From assembly GCA_964036155.1 (NCBI GenBank), contig OZ038422.1, positions 87,257,201 through 87,321,200 on the forward strand: a DNA stretch of 64,000 nucleotides, in the 5' to 3' direction. A model generated the notes under the pieces. That model was not told where the DNA came from and did no database searches. It saw only the letters and a list, made by a program, of their open reading frames with translations. The translations under genes and the position numbers were made by a program. This document shows positions 48,171-60,388 of this stretch, one piece after another. Position 1 is the stretch's first letter; every line of letters starts with the position of its first letter. The DNA comes from Diploscapter coronatus. Its lineage: Eukaryota; Nematoda; Chromadorea; Rhabditida; Rhabditidae.

Positions 48171-51100
48171 TCATTTATTGCAGATGCCCTGGGTGTTTTC
48201 GAGAAGTTTGTCCCAGTCGATCTGGCGCCGAATTAGCTCTTCCTCCATCCACACTTCGTAGTTTTTCTTGAACCTGAAAAGAGATCTTTTCTTTTTTCAG
48301 AAAAAAAGCAACATTAAAACTTCTAAAGAGATCAAATTTACCTTGCTCCCAGATCAATGTTAGCCGCACTGATCACCGAATGAACGGAAACATCGTTTGG
48401 CAAGAACTCTTTTGGGTCCACTCTAAAATAAGAGGTTAAACATTTTGAAAAGGGGTCAAACATTTCCTGACCTATTCAAATAGTCATCTCCGGGCAGAGG
48501 TCCATCAGAAAAGTCGACGGCGAGCTTGGGATAGAGGCGGGAGTACCTTCTGGAAAAAATACGATTACAATCCTCTCCAGAAAAATTAACATAATCCTAA
48601 GGAAAACTGCCGTAATCCTCCGATTCTGTTTACCTGGAATGAAAGCGCTCTACTGAAGCCTTCAGCTCCGACTCTTCATTGTGGTAGTCGTAGGATTTCC
48701 TCATTTCATTCGCAAACGCCCAGTCGTCGGTTAATCTGCAAAAAGTCGCGAATGAAAATTATTTTTATAAAACTAAACAAACTATCGGAAAAATCTTACC
48801 GATGCCTGACTTTACTGTAGATCGCGGACATGATATCCATGTTGCTTTTTCTCCATTGCCGGCCCAAATATCGCGACTGCATTTTGAGGGCCTTCAGGAT
48901 GTAGAGTTGGAAGATCCCCTGAAACAATTCATTTAGTCCTCGTATACTTGTACCCCTAAAGTTACCTTTACCCTCCTCTTGTAGTTTTTACCCTCGTTTT
49001 TTTCTCTTCGAATTGCTATTTGCCAGAAAAGGAAGTGAAAACTACTAAAGAGTAAGGACCACACGCTTAGGGCAAAAACTAAAAGAGGCCTTAACGGAAA
49101 TAAATTGAAAATTCAATTTCTACCGATCGAATTTTCAGGGCCCGTTTGAGTATCGGAGCGGATTTGAACACCATCAGCATCATCACTCGGGAGGGCTTGT
49201 TTTTAACAAGTTTGTTCAGGACCCTGCAAAGAGGTTCATTTTTAAAAGGGATCCAACATTTTCAAAGAGATCAAAATTCTTTTGACAAATAATAAATCTA
49301 CCTAGTCAAATTGATGAGGGCAAAGAGGTTTCTCCAGCGGCAAAACACGGCATTTTTCGCCGCCGCCGTCGTTTCTTCGACGTTTTCCGCGTTCAGAACT
49401 GGCCATTCCTCTGAAAATTCCAATTTGGTACAAATTTTAAGAACATCGAAGCAAAACAATACCTCCATTCCTAACAAAATGAAGTATGCACTGCGGATAG
49501 TTGTAGGCATAGATCTCGTGTCTGGACTGGACATGCCTCACCACCTGCAGATCCAAGAACTTCAGAATCAGAGGGATTCCATTACCGTACACCTGAAATT
49601 AGAATAATTACCGTAATCCTTAAATTTTAAAAATTCGAATTTTACCATATGCTGGCAGATGTACTCGAATTGGAAGACGTGATTCAACTTGAAGTGCTTG
49701 ATCATTAGAATCATAATCGCCGAGGCGGCCTTGACGATGATCTGAAAATGAAAAAAAATCGAATTTAGAATAGAAATCAAAATGAATTTATAAAAAAAAA
49801 ATCATAAATTTTCAAGAATACGGCAATTTATAAAACGTTTTCAGAAAAAGAAAAACTCGAAAAAATGCAACAAAAGGTAACGATAATAAAAATTTGCATA
49901 TTAGAACTACTGTATTCTAGTTTGTTGTTACCTCCTTATGCCGATTTATGTCGATCGCCAAGCGCACCCCATCTTCCAAGGGATTGCTGGTGGATCGGTC
50001 CAAACTCATAGAATTAGACAGAATGTCGCTCGTTTCGTGCTCGCTCGTCAGCACGTCGATCAGAATGTTGAGCGTTTCGGATTTGGCCTAAATTGTTACT
50101 TTTTAAGAAAGGTTTCTTTGAAGATATGACGTTCTTTTCCAATTCGTCATTTTTATAGAAAACGTTCAATCTTAAAGAAAGTTTAACGATGCGACAAAAT
50201 ATTCGAATTTCTAAAAATTTTATATTCGGATATTTTTAGAAAAAAAACAATTTAAAAAATTCACTTTATTCGAAGGAGCAGCCGCGAGCAGGACTTTCAG
50301 CAAGGCTACCGTGTACTCGGTCAGTTTGGGCAGGAGGTGTTTGTACAGAGACTCGGTTTTCGACTCCTCGACTTTCTCCTTCATCGAAAAAAGATATCGG
50401 TTCAAATCCTCATCGTCTTTTCTCTGAAAATTATTCGTTTTTTTATTTGAATTTTAATATTTTCAAAAATCAGACGCTTTTTTCTTATATCTGTTATTTT
50501 CACAAAAAGCTTTTCAGTGAAAAATTGAATTTTAAAAAATTTCAATGTTCACCTGAATCTCGCTCATCGACGTGTAGAGGTGGGTCTTCTAAATCTTTGC
50601 ACATTAAAACATAAAATATTCCCCAAAATACGAATAAACTACCTGAATGTTGATGGAGGCGAGGATGGGACGTGGTAAGCCGAACAGGGAAGTCGAATCG
50701 CCGGGCAAAACGTAGTGGAAGTACTTCTCCCTGCAAAGTTTTGAGTCAGTCAAGTTTTTTTTTGCAATAAAAGCCCAGTAGATATTTCTAGTTCTTCAGA
50801 AAAAAAATCAAAAAAGCTACATTCAAATTTCACCTTTGAAGTTGAATGAACGCCTCGATTTCTGCCTGGCTGATTTTGGACTTCCTAAAATAAAAAAGAA
50901 ATAAATATTGCAAAAAAAATCAGGACTAAATGTTTAGACACACGCATAACAAGTCTTTTGAAGAAAGCATAAAGAGAACATGCTCTTTTCTCTTTCTCTC
51001 TCTCCCTCTCTCGAAAAGACACACTATCTCGTTATGCGCGTGTCTAAACATTTACAATCCTGGAAAAAATTTTACCAAGGCAGCTTCTTCCTGGGTGGCT

Positions 51101-54100
51101 CCTGGATTGTCGGTGAGCCGGCTCTCGGCGTTTTATCCCCACTCACTTGTCTGCACTGTCCCGTAGCGCTCCGATCTTCCGTATCATCAAAAGCGACTGC
51201 TGAAATATGCGCATTTCATATAATCTCCTTTAAGAAAAAGGGATTTCATAAATCCTCCTTTAAAAGTGGATTTCATATATCCAAAAAAGAAATCATATAT
51301 CTCGCCTGGCTGAGCGTCCACATCGTCGTCCTCCTTGCCATCCTCTGCCTGAGCGCAGGCCATTTGTCGAGACATCATTCTCGCCGTGGGAGCGTTTCTT
51401 CGGATCGCCATTCGGACTCCTGGAAGGAATCATGTACATCCAGGGGATTTGATATGTCCCAAATTTTTCATATATATTTAAAAAAAAAAAAAAAAAAAAA
51501 AGAAAGGGGACTTAATATCACTAGAAAAGAGATCTCATATATCCCTACCCGACTCTCCATCATTGAACTGCGTGCTCGGCATGTTCGTAGCGACCATGAT
51601 GGTGTCCTCAACGACAGGCAGATTGATGGAGGCCCGTTTGTTGGCCTTTTCCAGAGCCAATTCCTCCCAACCGCCGAGAGTGGCAAGAAGAATTTTCCAG
51701 ATTAAGAGGAGAATCTGAAATGTGTTTTTTTTCTCATATTTTTGAAAGAAATAAAAATATAAGAAATCGGATTTTAAAAATTAAAACCCACCTTTTTAAT
51801 CGGAAAATGCGGCGAGGTGCCACCGTAGAAAGGAGGCATCATTTCGAAAAGCACCACCAAAAGGGGCTGACCCACGAACTCCAGGGGCTCTTCTGGAAAA
51901 GGAGTAAGTACAAATTTTAAAATATCTTAAATTTCCGAAAAAGGGACAAGTTTTAACTTGGAGAAACACTTATGCATAGGGTAGCACGCTTCGTACTTCA
52001 CAGAAAAATGCAGAAAATTCTTCTAATTTTTTCTGAATCAAAGCAAATTTTAAGAACGTAAAAATTACCCAGTTCAAGCAAAAACTGCTCCTGAAGATGT
52101 TGAACGTCGCCCTGCTCGGTCTGAATTTTTCCGGCAATGTGCCTGTTCCTGATCAATTCGACCATGTGATAGAGCGCGGCCAGCGTGATCCTCAAGGACT
52201 CATTGTCTGCCAACGTAGCAGCCCGGCCGAATTTCTTTTCTGAAAATCAGCATTTCATAATCTCTATCAGAAAGCAAACCCATATCTCTTGAAAAGCATT
52301 TGGTATATCTTTGCAAGGAAGGAGATTTCATATATCCACTTTAAACATGGGTCTAATATATTCCCCTACCTGTATCCGACAAATCCGCATTACTAGCACT
52401 TCTGCTGTCCCTCGAGGAGGCCTTAGAGAGTCGACCGTCAAGCGAGTGACCCCCCAGTCCGTTGTCGAACGGGGCGCGCATTTCGGTGAGGAGCATGCCG
52501 GAAAGAGCCTCAAAACATATGGAGATTAAAAAGCGAATTTCATATATCCTCTAAAATCAAATTTCAAATATCAGGGAAAATCATAAGTCAAGGGGAATAT
52601 TTTGCTATCTTTCAATTTAGAAAGGGTTTCAATACAGTTTTCTTTAAAATAAAAAGATATTTAATATATCTCCCCTTTCAAAGGTGGGTTTCATATATCC
52701 GGAGAGTTTCTTTATCTCCCCACCTGATAGCTTCCGAGCGAATAGAGGAGATACGCATTCTTCGTCCCGTTGAAGATGCAGTCGGATTCATGCAGGCCGG
52801 TGCCTTTGTTGACCGATTCGGGGGGCGAGGTGGGCGGAGCCGAGGAGGAGGGCGACAAATCGCCACCATCGTCTTCATCTACGAAATCCAGGGGAGCGCC
52901 CTGGAAATTGGTAACACATTGCTACCAAGAATGGCAACTTTAAATGGTATAGAGAATGGTAGCTCGACTACTTTTGGGACTTGGCTAGCAACTTGGTAAA
53001 GAAAGCATAATTTCAGCATTTTTAGAATATGCTAAATGGTATCGAACTTGAAAAATGAATACCACAAAGGTACCAAGGAAGAATTTTAGGAAATGATACC
53101 CAAAAATGGTAACTTTACCATTTTTTTTGCTAATTTGTTTTCCGACCTGCAAAAAATAGAGCAAAATCCTGGCGGAATTCAGTCGGATGTTCGGGTCTGC
53201 GGATTCCAGACGAGCATTCAGATCCCTCACGATGAACTGTTTCTTGGCCAGCGGGAGAGAGGAGAAGTAATAAGGGGCGTCGATGTCTTTCCTAGGAAAA
53301 TTAGCATACAATCGATCATTTTATGGCTACTGCAGTCCAAATTTTGTACCAACATGTTGCTCATACCGTGAGGATTAACTTGATACTAATCACGGCCAGA
53401 ATATAGAATTTGAAATTTCCGAGAAAGCCTCGTTTTAAAACATTCACAAGTGCGCTCCTTTGAAAAGCTGTTTTAATGCACACCTATCAGCGTACTCCCT
53501 CCAGCACTGAGTGTTCTGGGCGAAATCCTCCATTTCCGAATAGGAATAGAGTTCGGCTAGCTCGTTTGGGAGGCAGTCCGCGTCGGCATAGACGAAATCC
53601 AGGTCGGTTGTGGATTCGTGCCACATTTCTAGCGAGTCCGCCCTTGGAACAACGACTCCTTGTGCGGCTTCTTTAAATAAAAAAAGATTCATTTAAAATG
53701 ATGAGCAGACGTTGCAACGTTTTCGAACCGCATGAAATGAAACAGTGGATATTTTCGCGAGACGAAAAGAAGACATGCTCTTTTTCGTCTTTCGATAAGA
53801 CACACTATTTCATTTTATGCGATTACTGCGCGCGTGGTTCGAAAACGTTACGCAACGTCTGATGGCGATGAGACATATTTTCCCAGGTTTTCGGTAATTT
53901 TTCAGCTCACAATGACAATTTTTTCTTTAAATTTACCAGGGATGGTCAGGTAGTGCTGAGAAAAGAAAAAAAACTGGTAAATTTTACAGAAAGCCTTTTA
54001 TTTCTAACTACAACTACAATTTTCGTTATTTCTGAATAATTGTACCTTTGAGCTGTTGTAGCTTTAATAAATTAGCGGAGCGCCTTTGAGCTAGAGGCGA

Positions 54101-54334
54101 TTCAGAATAGCTAACCACGCCCTCGTCTTCGAACGCCGAATCGTTCGGGTCGAAATTAGATGACGTCGGGGGCGTTTTCCCCGACTTTTCCGGGGCATCA
54201 CCTTTCTCACCATAAACGTCTTCTGCGAAGTTCGGCCGCACCGGCTTCCTGGTCGTGATCGAATCCAGCGAGGCGTTCTGACGCCCTCCAGAACTACCAG
54301 CATCCTCCGGCCTCAGACGACCAGGAACGTCCAT
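48171..54334 (-). CDS. farl-11: Striatin-interacting protein (STRIP1/2, FARL-11), STRIPAK subunit
   Basis: Scaffold of the PP2A-containing STRIPAK complex at ER and nuclear membranes. Twenty-four in-phase exons give about 1,003 residues: 54334-54046, 53670-53484, 53291-53147, 52900-52724, 52508-52370, 52230-52069, 51892-51792, 51714-51549, 51419-51306, 51199-51076, 50884-50834, 50730-50643, 50588-50553, 50423-50265, 50087-49932, 49741-49646, 49592-49463, 49410-49302, 49223-49124, 48918-48800, 48735-48634, 48549-48472, 48422-48342, 48273-48171. N-terminal block: DLDFVYADADCLPNELAELY. C-terminal block: LPKLTEYTVALLKVLLAAAP, LNHVFQFEYICQHM, RWRNLFALINLTR, SRYLGRQWRKSNM, LTDDWAF. The exon ending near 51306 needs a GC donor (51306 or the better GCAAGG site 24 nt earlier). 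Introns 1 and 10 carry related MITEs. First gene of the operon. Confidence 0.93.
50927..51053. repeat. MITE in farl-11 intron 10
   Basis: 127 bp with inverted ends TAAATGTTTAGACAC / GTGTCTAAACATTTA and pairing that continues through CGCATAAC. Interior holds ACATGCTCTTTT and AAAAGACACACTATCTC, both shared with the MITE at 53706. Confidence 0.75.
53706..53861. repeat. MITE in farl-11 intron 1
   Basis: 156 bp with inverted ends CAGACGTTGC...AACGTTTTCGAACC (right arm carries a 2-nt and a longer insertion). The ends differ from the 50927 MITE, but the interior (ACATGCTCTTTTTCG, ATAAGACACACTATTTC, ATGCG) is clearly related. Confidence 0.75.
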
Positions 54335-54905
54335 TTTACTTCTTCTAGAACAATACTTTTGAGTCCACTGTAGTTCCCACCCTTTTCTCCTTTTCCATCT
54401 ATTTTCCAAAACGAGGGTGTGGGAACTACAGAGGGTGGCAACTACAGTGGGCCATAGTTCTGTTCAATTTAACGAGATAGCGGAAAAGAGCGTATTTCTG
54501 ATAGAGCGATGCCCTGTTCAGAGTTCTAGAACAAAATTACGACAATTTTCCAGGAAAATTTCAACAAGTTTCACGAAAATCGAGGAAAAACGGAAAATTA
54601 CAACGGGTCGAAGAGAAAGAATAAAAACAAATGGCAACTGCGCTCGAATGCGAAACGTGCTAAACGCCGGACAAGCGTATGCATTTATTTTCGGCCCAAA
54701 ATCGATTCCTCTTCCTCTTTCTCGATTTAATTTCCGTTAATTGCCCTAATTATCTCGGATAATTGCCCTGAAAATCGGGTGATTGGGTAATTATCTAGTT
54801 TTTATCGGAATTTCATATTTTCGCTTGGCTTATCGCGTCTTGAAATTGCCGAATTTCCGTCGATTTTTTCGAGTTTTTAATTTCTTGATTTTCAGGTAAA
54901 TCGCA
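54335..54905. promoter_or_regulatory. Divergent promoter region, farl-11 operon / rpl-33
   Basis: 571 bp between divergent starts, relatively GC-rich and C/T-rich near the rpl-33 side. Must hold the operon promoter and the rpl-33 promoter. TTTTCAG|GTAAATCGCA ends 10 nt before the rpl-33 ATG, usable for trans-splicing. No TATA box found. Confidence 0.5.
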
Positions 54906-56038
54906 ATGGCCGATGCACAGAGATCTGCTGCCAAGCCCGGTCCGAGGCCGGCTGGACGGTAAAATTGGAAATTTTCCGGAAAAAATGAAAACATTTTTCA
55001 AAAGTTTATCTTCCTTCTTCTAGATACTTTTTTTACAAATATTCTTTTCATTAAATGTTTAATTTTATATACAACCAAGCCCAAGAATAGATTGTGTTTA
55101 AAGAGTTAAATAGTTTTTTTTTCAGCCTCTATGTGAAAGGGGTGTTCACGGGTTACCGCCGCAACCACCACCAGCAGCAGGAGCACACCGCGCTGCTCAA
55201 GCTCGAGGGCGTTTTCGACCAGGTTCGGCATTTTTTTTTTTTTTAAATCTTTATTTCATTATTATTATTATTTTTTTTTTTTTTTTTGATTTTTTAACTT
55301 TCGATATTTTGTCCATTTTGATGATTATTATTGTCTGAAACTATTGAAAAACGAAAACTAAACAAAAAATATGAAGACTTTCTAAAATAAAGTGTTTTTT
55401 TTCAGAAAGCAGCTAACTTCTACGTCGGCAAGCGCGCCTGCTACCTGTACAAGGCTCACAAGAAAGTCGCTGTAAGAATTTCTTATTTAATTGAAGAAGC
55501 TTCGATTTTTAAAACCAGATCATCATTTTCAATTATCCTTTAAATGAATCAATATTTTTAAAAATAATTACTAGTATACACTTCTCCAAATCAATTTCAT
55601 TATGTTCAATTTTTAGAAGTCTGTTCAAAGTAAAATGAACTAAATCTGAAAAATTCAGAAGCCTGGTAAATCGGTGGCTTCGCGCACCCGAGCGATCTGG
55701 GGCCGCGTGACGCGCGTGCACGGCAGCGGTGGCACGGTTCGAGCCAAGTTTCACCACAACCTCCCGCCCAACGCCATTGGAAAGCGAATTCGTGTCGTAA
55801 GTTGAATTTGTTAAAAGCTCTTATTTCCTTTTTAGAAAATGAAGAGAAATTTTCGTTTATTGTTTAGAAAAGCGAAGAGAAAACTTAGAAATGTTTTTGC
55901 AGATTTCTAAAACGGCATTCTTGAAGTTGAAATTTAGCAATTTGAAAAGTAGTGGATTTTTTTCCTTCAATAATTTTTGAAGACTGAAACATTCTGAGGA
56001 TTTTTTTATTTCAGCTTCTCTACCCGTCGAATATCTGA
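54906..56038 (+). CDS. rpl-33: 60S ribosomal protein eL33 (RPL35A)
   Basis: Structural protein of the large ribosomal subunit. Five in-phase exons: 54906-54958, 55126-55222, 55406-55471, 55659-55796, 56015-56038; 125 residues, as in worm RPL-33. Diagnostic stretches: [54 protein letters not shown] and the terminal RVLLYPSNI. The short N-terminal Ala/Pro/Gly extension before LYVKG is nematode-like. Exons are GC-rich with C-ending codons, as for highly expressed genes, in contrast to the neighbours. AATAAA at 56137-56142. Complete and apparently functional. Confidence 0.98.
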
Positions 56039-56406
56039 GTTGCTTTCTCGCTCGAAGAGCCTCCAGAAAACCCTCAAGACGTGCGTTGTTTTGATTTTTT
56101 CTTAACTTTTCCCTTTCGTTTGTTGTTATAAAAATGAATAAATTCGTTATTTCTAAAATGTTAAAATATTTTGATGTTTTCTTTCCATAATCTGTTAGAA
56201 TAACAATTCGATAGATTTATTTGAAATTTCTAGCGAAAAGAATACAAGTTTCTCGAAAATACTTCCTGTATTTAGTCTAAAATCGATATTATTTTGATAG
56301 AGTAGAGGAAAATACACCGAAAAAGACCAATAGGGTAATATTAGCAGTGATAAAGATGAGATATATATATATATCAGTGATAAGGATATTTGAAAATGTC
56401 GATTTT
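56039..56406. other. Intergenic region, convergent 3' ends
   Basis: 368 bp holding the rpl-33 poly(A) signal and the 3' end of the SLC12A8-like gene, with a short (AT)n run near 56360. No gene. Confidence 0.6.
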
Positions 56407-59400
56407 TTAATCAAATTGATTTGTAACGTGTTCAGCATGGTGGTAGGGCTTTCTCTGTTGGTAGTCTGAATTTTCCAAGTTCTGCTGGGCTGTGGTGACG
56501 TCGGATGATAGTGATGTCTAAAATAGGAATATATGAAAACCCTCGGATATATGAAACCCCTTACCGTCGGTAAAATGCATTGAGTTCCAGAACTCGCCCC
56601 TATATTCTCAACATTCGAAAATGCAGTTCTAAACATATGGGGGATGGAAAATGTCGAGACTCCTAAAATTATGATAGTTGCAAAAGGATTACGGTAATTC
56701 GAATGTACCTGGGCTACAAGAGGGACATACTCGTCCGATGTAATAGTAGAGGGCTATTAATGCGGCGAAGTGAATTACCGCAAACCAAAAGTGGATCAGG
56801 AAGAGAATTAATAGGTTTACCAAGAACTAAATTAAATATTAAAAGTTCAAAGTAAATGTTTCAAATTTGACTTTAAGAAATTTAGGTAAACTTAACATTT
56901 CAAATCGCTTAATGGAGACTAATTTTTCAATTCTAAAAGTATAACGACTTGAATCAAATTTAAAACTAGATCATTTTACAATTTTTTTGAAATAATTTGG
57001 CTCCTGAATTAAGCATTTTTCAAATTAGCATATGATCTTATTTACAATTTCTTATTGTTATAATTGAGCCCCTAATGCCTAGATTTAAATAGAAATAAGC
57101 AAGGCTACCCCAACGAAGGCGATATATCGATTGCTGAACATGGACCACCAAGTGGCGGGCTGACCCACGATGTCCTGAGCTCCAGATTCTATCGTCACGG
57201 TCCGTCTCTCCGGGAATAGTTCATCCAAGTCACCCTTGGGTGTTGACCCATATGTCGGCAGAGTCGAAGCTCTGAATTTTAGAAAACGTCATCAATTTAG
57301 AGTACGGTCTGTAAAAAATTGTAATTTTTAGAAGGAAATCATTAGAATTGTAAATAAAGATTATTTAGGGCGTTATAAAAATCGTAGTTAAAATAGTAAC
57401 ATTTTAAGAACATTCAAAACTTAGGCTCTATAGAGTTATTTATAAAGGTTAAAATTATAGATATTTTTTTTTGAAGAAAACGTTATTATTCAAAATTACG
57501 AATTAAAAAATACTTACGCCGCCTCGCTGACATGCGCCAAATCGTAACTCATCGCTAGGGAAACGTACGAATAGTTGACAAATGCGTAGGTGATCAAAAA
57601 TGGCATTGTTGATAGAATAGCCAGTCGATTTAAATCTCCCAATAACACGAAGACGCTAGCCACTCCCATTAGGACGTAACAAGCGAAAAGTGGATTGTCA
57701 TTGGGTCCAACCTGAATTTGTTCGATGAAACTTGATGAAGATCAACTTTTTCATAATAATAATAATAACTTCAAATATCCGGAGTATCAAAGCATAAGAA
57801 ATGCGACAATTTTCTAAACTTCTCACCCCCTGAGCCAGCGGCCTTAGAATTGGAATGATGCCATCGGCTGCGATTCCTTGTAGAACCCTAGGTGTACCAA
57901 GCAGGGAACCGATGGTCGATGACAGGGAACAGATGTAGAGACCTAGCAGGAAGAAAATCCCGGTTAGGGCGACCTAAACCATTTTTCATTTATATTATTG
58001 ATTAGGTGAGAGAATACGTCGAATATTTTTTTCAAAAAATTACACGCTACTCGTCCCTCTCGTTCTCTTCTACGCGACTCACTATTTCACTCCTCCAAAT
58101 TCGATTTCGAATTGCTGCGGAATGAATATATCGGATTTGCTCTCCAATTAACGATACAAATTTCTACCCTTTTGGAATTTTTGTAAAACCCCACCTTCTC
58201 CGATATCATATTATCACAAAGAAGCGCCATTCTTTGGCATGTCGACCCCAAAATCATGATGAAGATGAAGCATATCGTGGAGCTAAAATTGTTTTTAAAC
58301 GATCCCAACACGTTCTTCTGGGCCTACCTCACACCGACCGCGGAAATTTCGCCGAGAGGTATACTTTCGTGAGGATTTTTCAAGTCTCCCGACATGTTTA
58401 CTCCTGAAATTTTCCTTTTTTTTAATTTTAATTATTATAGAATAAAAAGGAACAATTATAAATGTTAACAAAGTTTCACTACTTTTATGAATTGTCACAT
58501 AATTTAAAAATGTTTTGAAAATTCTCAGACCTGCCAAAACTCCCAGAAAATTCGCGAAAAATACGCCGAAGACGGTGAAAAACGATGATGCAGGCAGTAC
58601 GGTGGTGGTCTGATTGTTGAATTGAGTGCAATTTACGGACGAATAATTGGGCTGTTCGTTTTCACGCAGTCTTTGCATACTCCATCGGAATACGTGCTCA
58701 TCTGCAAAACAAATGCTGTAGCCTTTCTAAACTGTATATTTTGGCTTAAATTTAATTTTAATTTTAAGTTTAAAATATCAGCTATATCGCCAGAAGACGG
58801 CGAGAGTTTTCGGCTAGAAGGGTGAAATTGAAATTCGTTTTTACCTGGATTTGAAGTAAAAAGAGCGCCGAGTACAAAGTCCAGTACCGCTAAACCGAGA
58901 CAGAATAATAGCAAAATTTGTAGTCGGACTACCCACGATACACCAGCTGTGTTTACCGCTGAAATATTGGACTTTTAAAAAATCGATTAAATTTTTAGAG
59001 GTTTTTTGTTGTTTCAAATGTTGTTAACTTTGAAAATTAAACTGTATTGATTGATAAGAACTCTAAGGGGTGACCTTTCCAAAAACTCGAACTTTGAAAT
59101 ACCTGTCAAAACTATGATCGTTATAATCGCGACGGCCTTGACCATGGCTCGACTTTCGGTGCCTAGCAAATGCGCTACCGATTCCCCAAAACCCACCGCT
59201 ACTAGCCCTGTAGCTACCGCCTAAAAATTAGAATATTCATCAAATTTTCGGGTCATCGTCGATTTTTCCTGTACCTGACCCAGAGCGTAGATCAGACCTA
59301 CAGCACCTCCCATGCGACTTCCCAAAACATGAGATATCAGGAAATAGATGCCACCGTTCTAAACATACCTATGCTTTTTCTAGAAAATAGATTGAAAAAT

Positions 59401-60388
59401 CGGTAAAAATGAACAAAAATCGATCTTTCTTCGCGGCCTTATAAATTCCGTGCTTTTGTAGCGTTCTGTGATTACGCTCGAAGAAAAGAAATGCCTTTGA
59501 AAGTGGAGAGGAAATGAATGATCGTTCAAAATGTGAATTAATGAAAACGAGGAATGATTTCGCTCAATTGCCAAAATCTGTTGCGCAACTGCACGGAGAT
59601 ACACAGCGGCGCAGTAAGATTGTAGACGGGCGGGGCTAAAGCCTAGCCATAAAGAACATAAGGCCGTGTCTTAAGAAGTGGGCCAATTTCAAAGCATATT
59701 TAAATTGCGCACCTGAATTTGGCACCTTTCCACTATTCCTATTGCCGAAAATACACTAATCAGAGCTAGCGAAGCGCAAATTATCAACAGCAAAATTGAA
59801 TTAGCCACTCCGGCGGTTCCCTGAAATTTATGCTTTTAAATTACTGCATTACTGTACTTTTAAAGACAATTGTTGAAATGACGTGATGACGTGCGCGCTA
59901 TAGTTAGGGATAGACGAGGGAAGGAAAGTAGGAAGAAATAGTGTGGAAAAAGATAGCTCACATCTTCACGTATCGTTACCGGTCATTTCTCAATTGTCTT
60001 TGTAAAATTGCAAAAAAATTCACCACTATCCATCCCATTCGCAGAAATACGATGACTCCAAAAATGTTCAGCATCACGGTGGTAAAGACGCCATCCCAAG
60101 GCCCGAATAGAGTGGGCTCTTGGACGAATAGGCGTCTGAAATGGTGAAGATCAGCTTGTCTATGGTATATAATAATTCATAGAAAGGTAAATAGAAATGA
60201 CGAATTTTAAATCAAGGTCAACTTATCAAAATAAGAAAAAACTACCTCTGCCACCAAGGTCTTTCCACCCCGCCACTTTCATGCGAGTATAAGCTATCAG
60301 GTGGGTCCGCACAATCCGCGCCTTCGTTCACGACGCCCCTTTGCGGACCGGAAGATGTCGGAGTGATCAATTCACCCTCTTGAGGCAT
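56407..60388 (-). CDS. SLC12A8: SLC12A8-like cation-chloride/amino-acid transporter family protein
   Basis: Twelve-TM membrane transporter of the SLC12 family, closest in my comparison to SLC12A8 (CCC9). Fifteen in-phase exons: 60388-60246, 60135-60024, 59820-59713, 59358-59275, 59220-59103, 58958-58854, 58701-58531, 58403-58328, 58282-58195, 57973-57827, 57711-57518, 57271-57109, 56826-56709, 56662-56565, 56517-56407; 611 residues. Matching blocks: [26 protein letters not shown], here TM1 in part; [74 protein letters not shown]; and the C-terminal [19 protein letters not shown], which corresponds to the end of human SLC12A8. No large C-terminal SLC12 regulatory domain, as expected for this member. 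Substrate is unsettled; for mammalian SLC12A8 both polyamine/amino-acid and nicotinamide mononucleotide transport have been proposed. Confidence 0.88.

Larger units (their letters stand above)
34411..54334 (-). other. Probable five-gene operon: farl-11, mmaa-1, LIG3-like, ADPGK, MCAT
   Basis: Five minus-strand genes with stop-to-start gaps of 279, 369, 503 and 357 bp. Each ATG is 0-16 nt after an acceptor-like site (TTCTAG, TTTTCAG, TTTTTTCCAG then 10 nt, TTTTTTAG, TTTTTAG). AATAAA occurs on the minus strand at 48008-48013, 40227-40232 and 36889-36894, that is 117, 119 and 96 nt before the next ATG, the distance seen between poly(A) and SL2 sites in nematode operons. The LIG3-like gap has only an ATTAAA variant. 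Inference from layout; no RNA data. Confidence 0.65.

Noticed and set aside
51187..51411. Alternative reading of farl-11 exon 9 ending in hydrophobic-looking FFFGYMKSTF sequence
   Set aside because: This is read-through of the exon into its intron; the next exon only stays in frame if the intron starts at a GC site near 51305.
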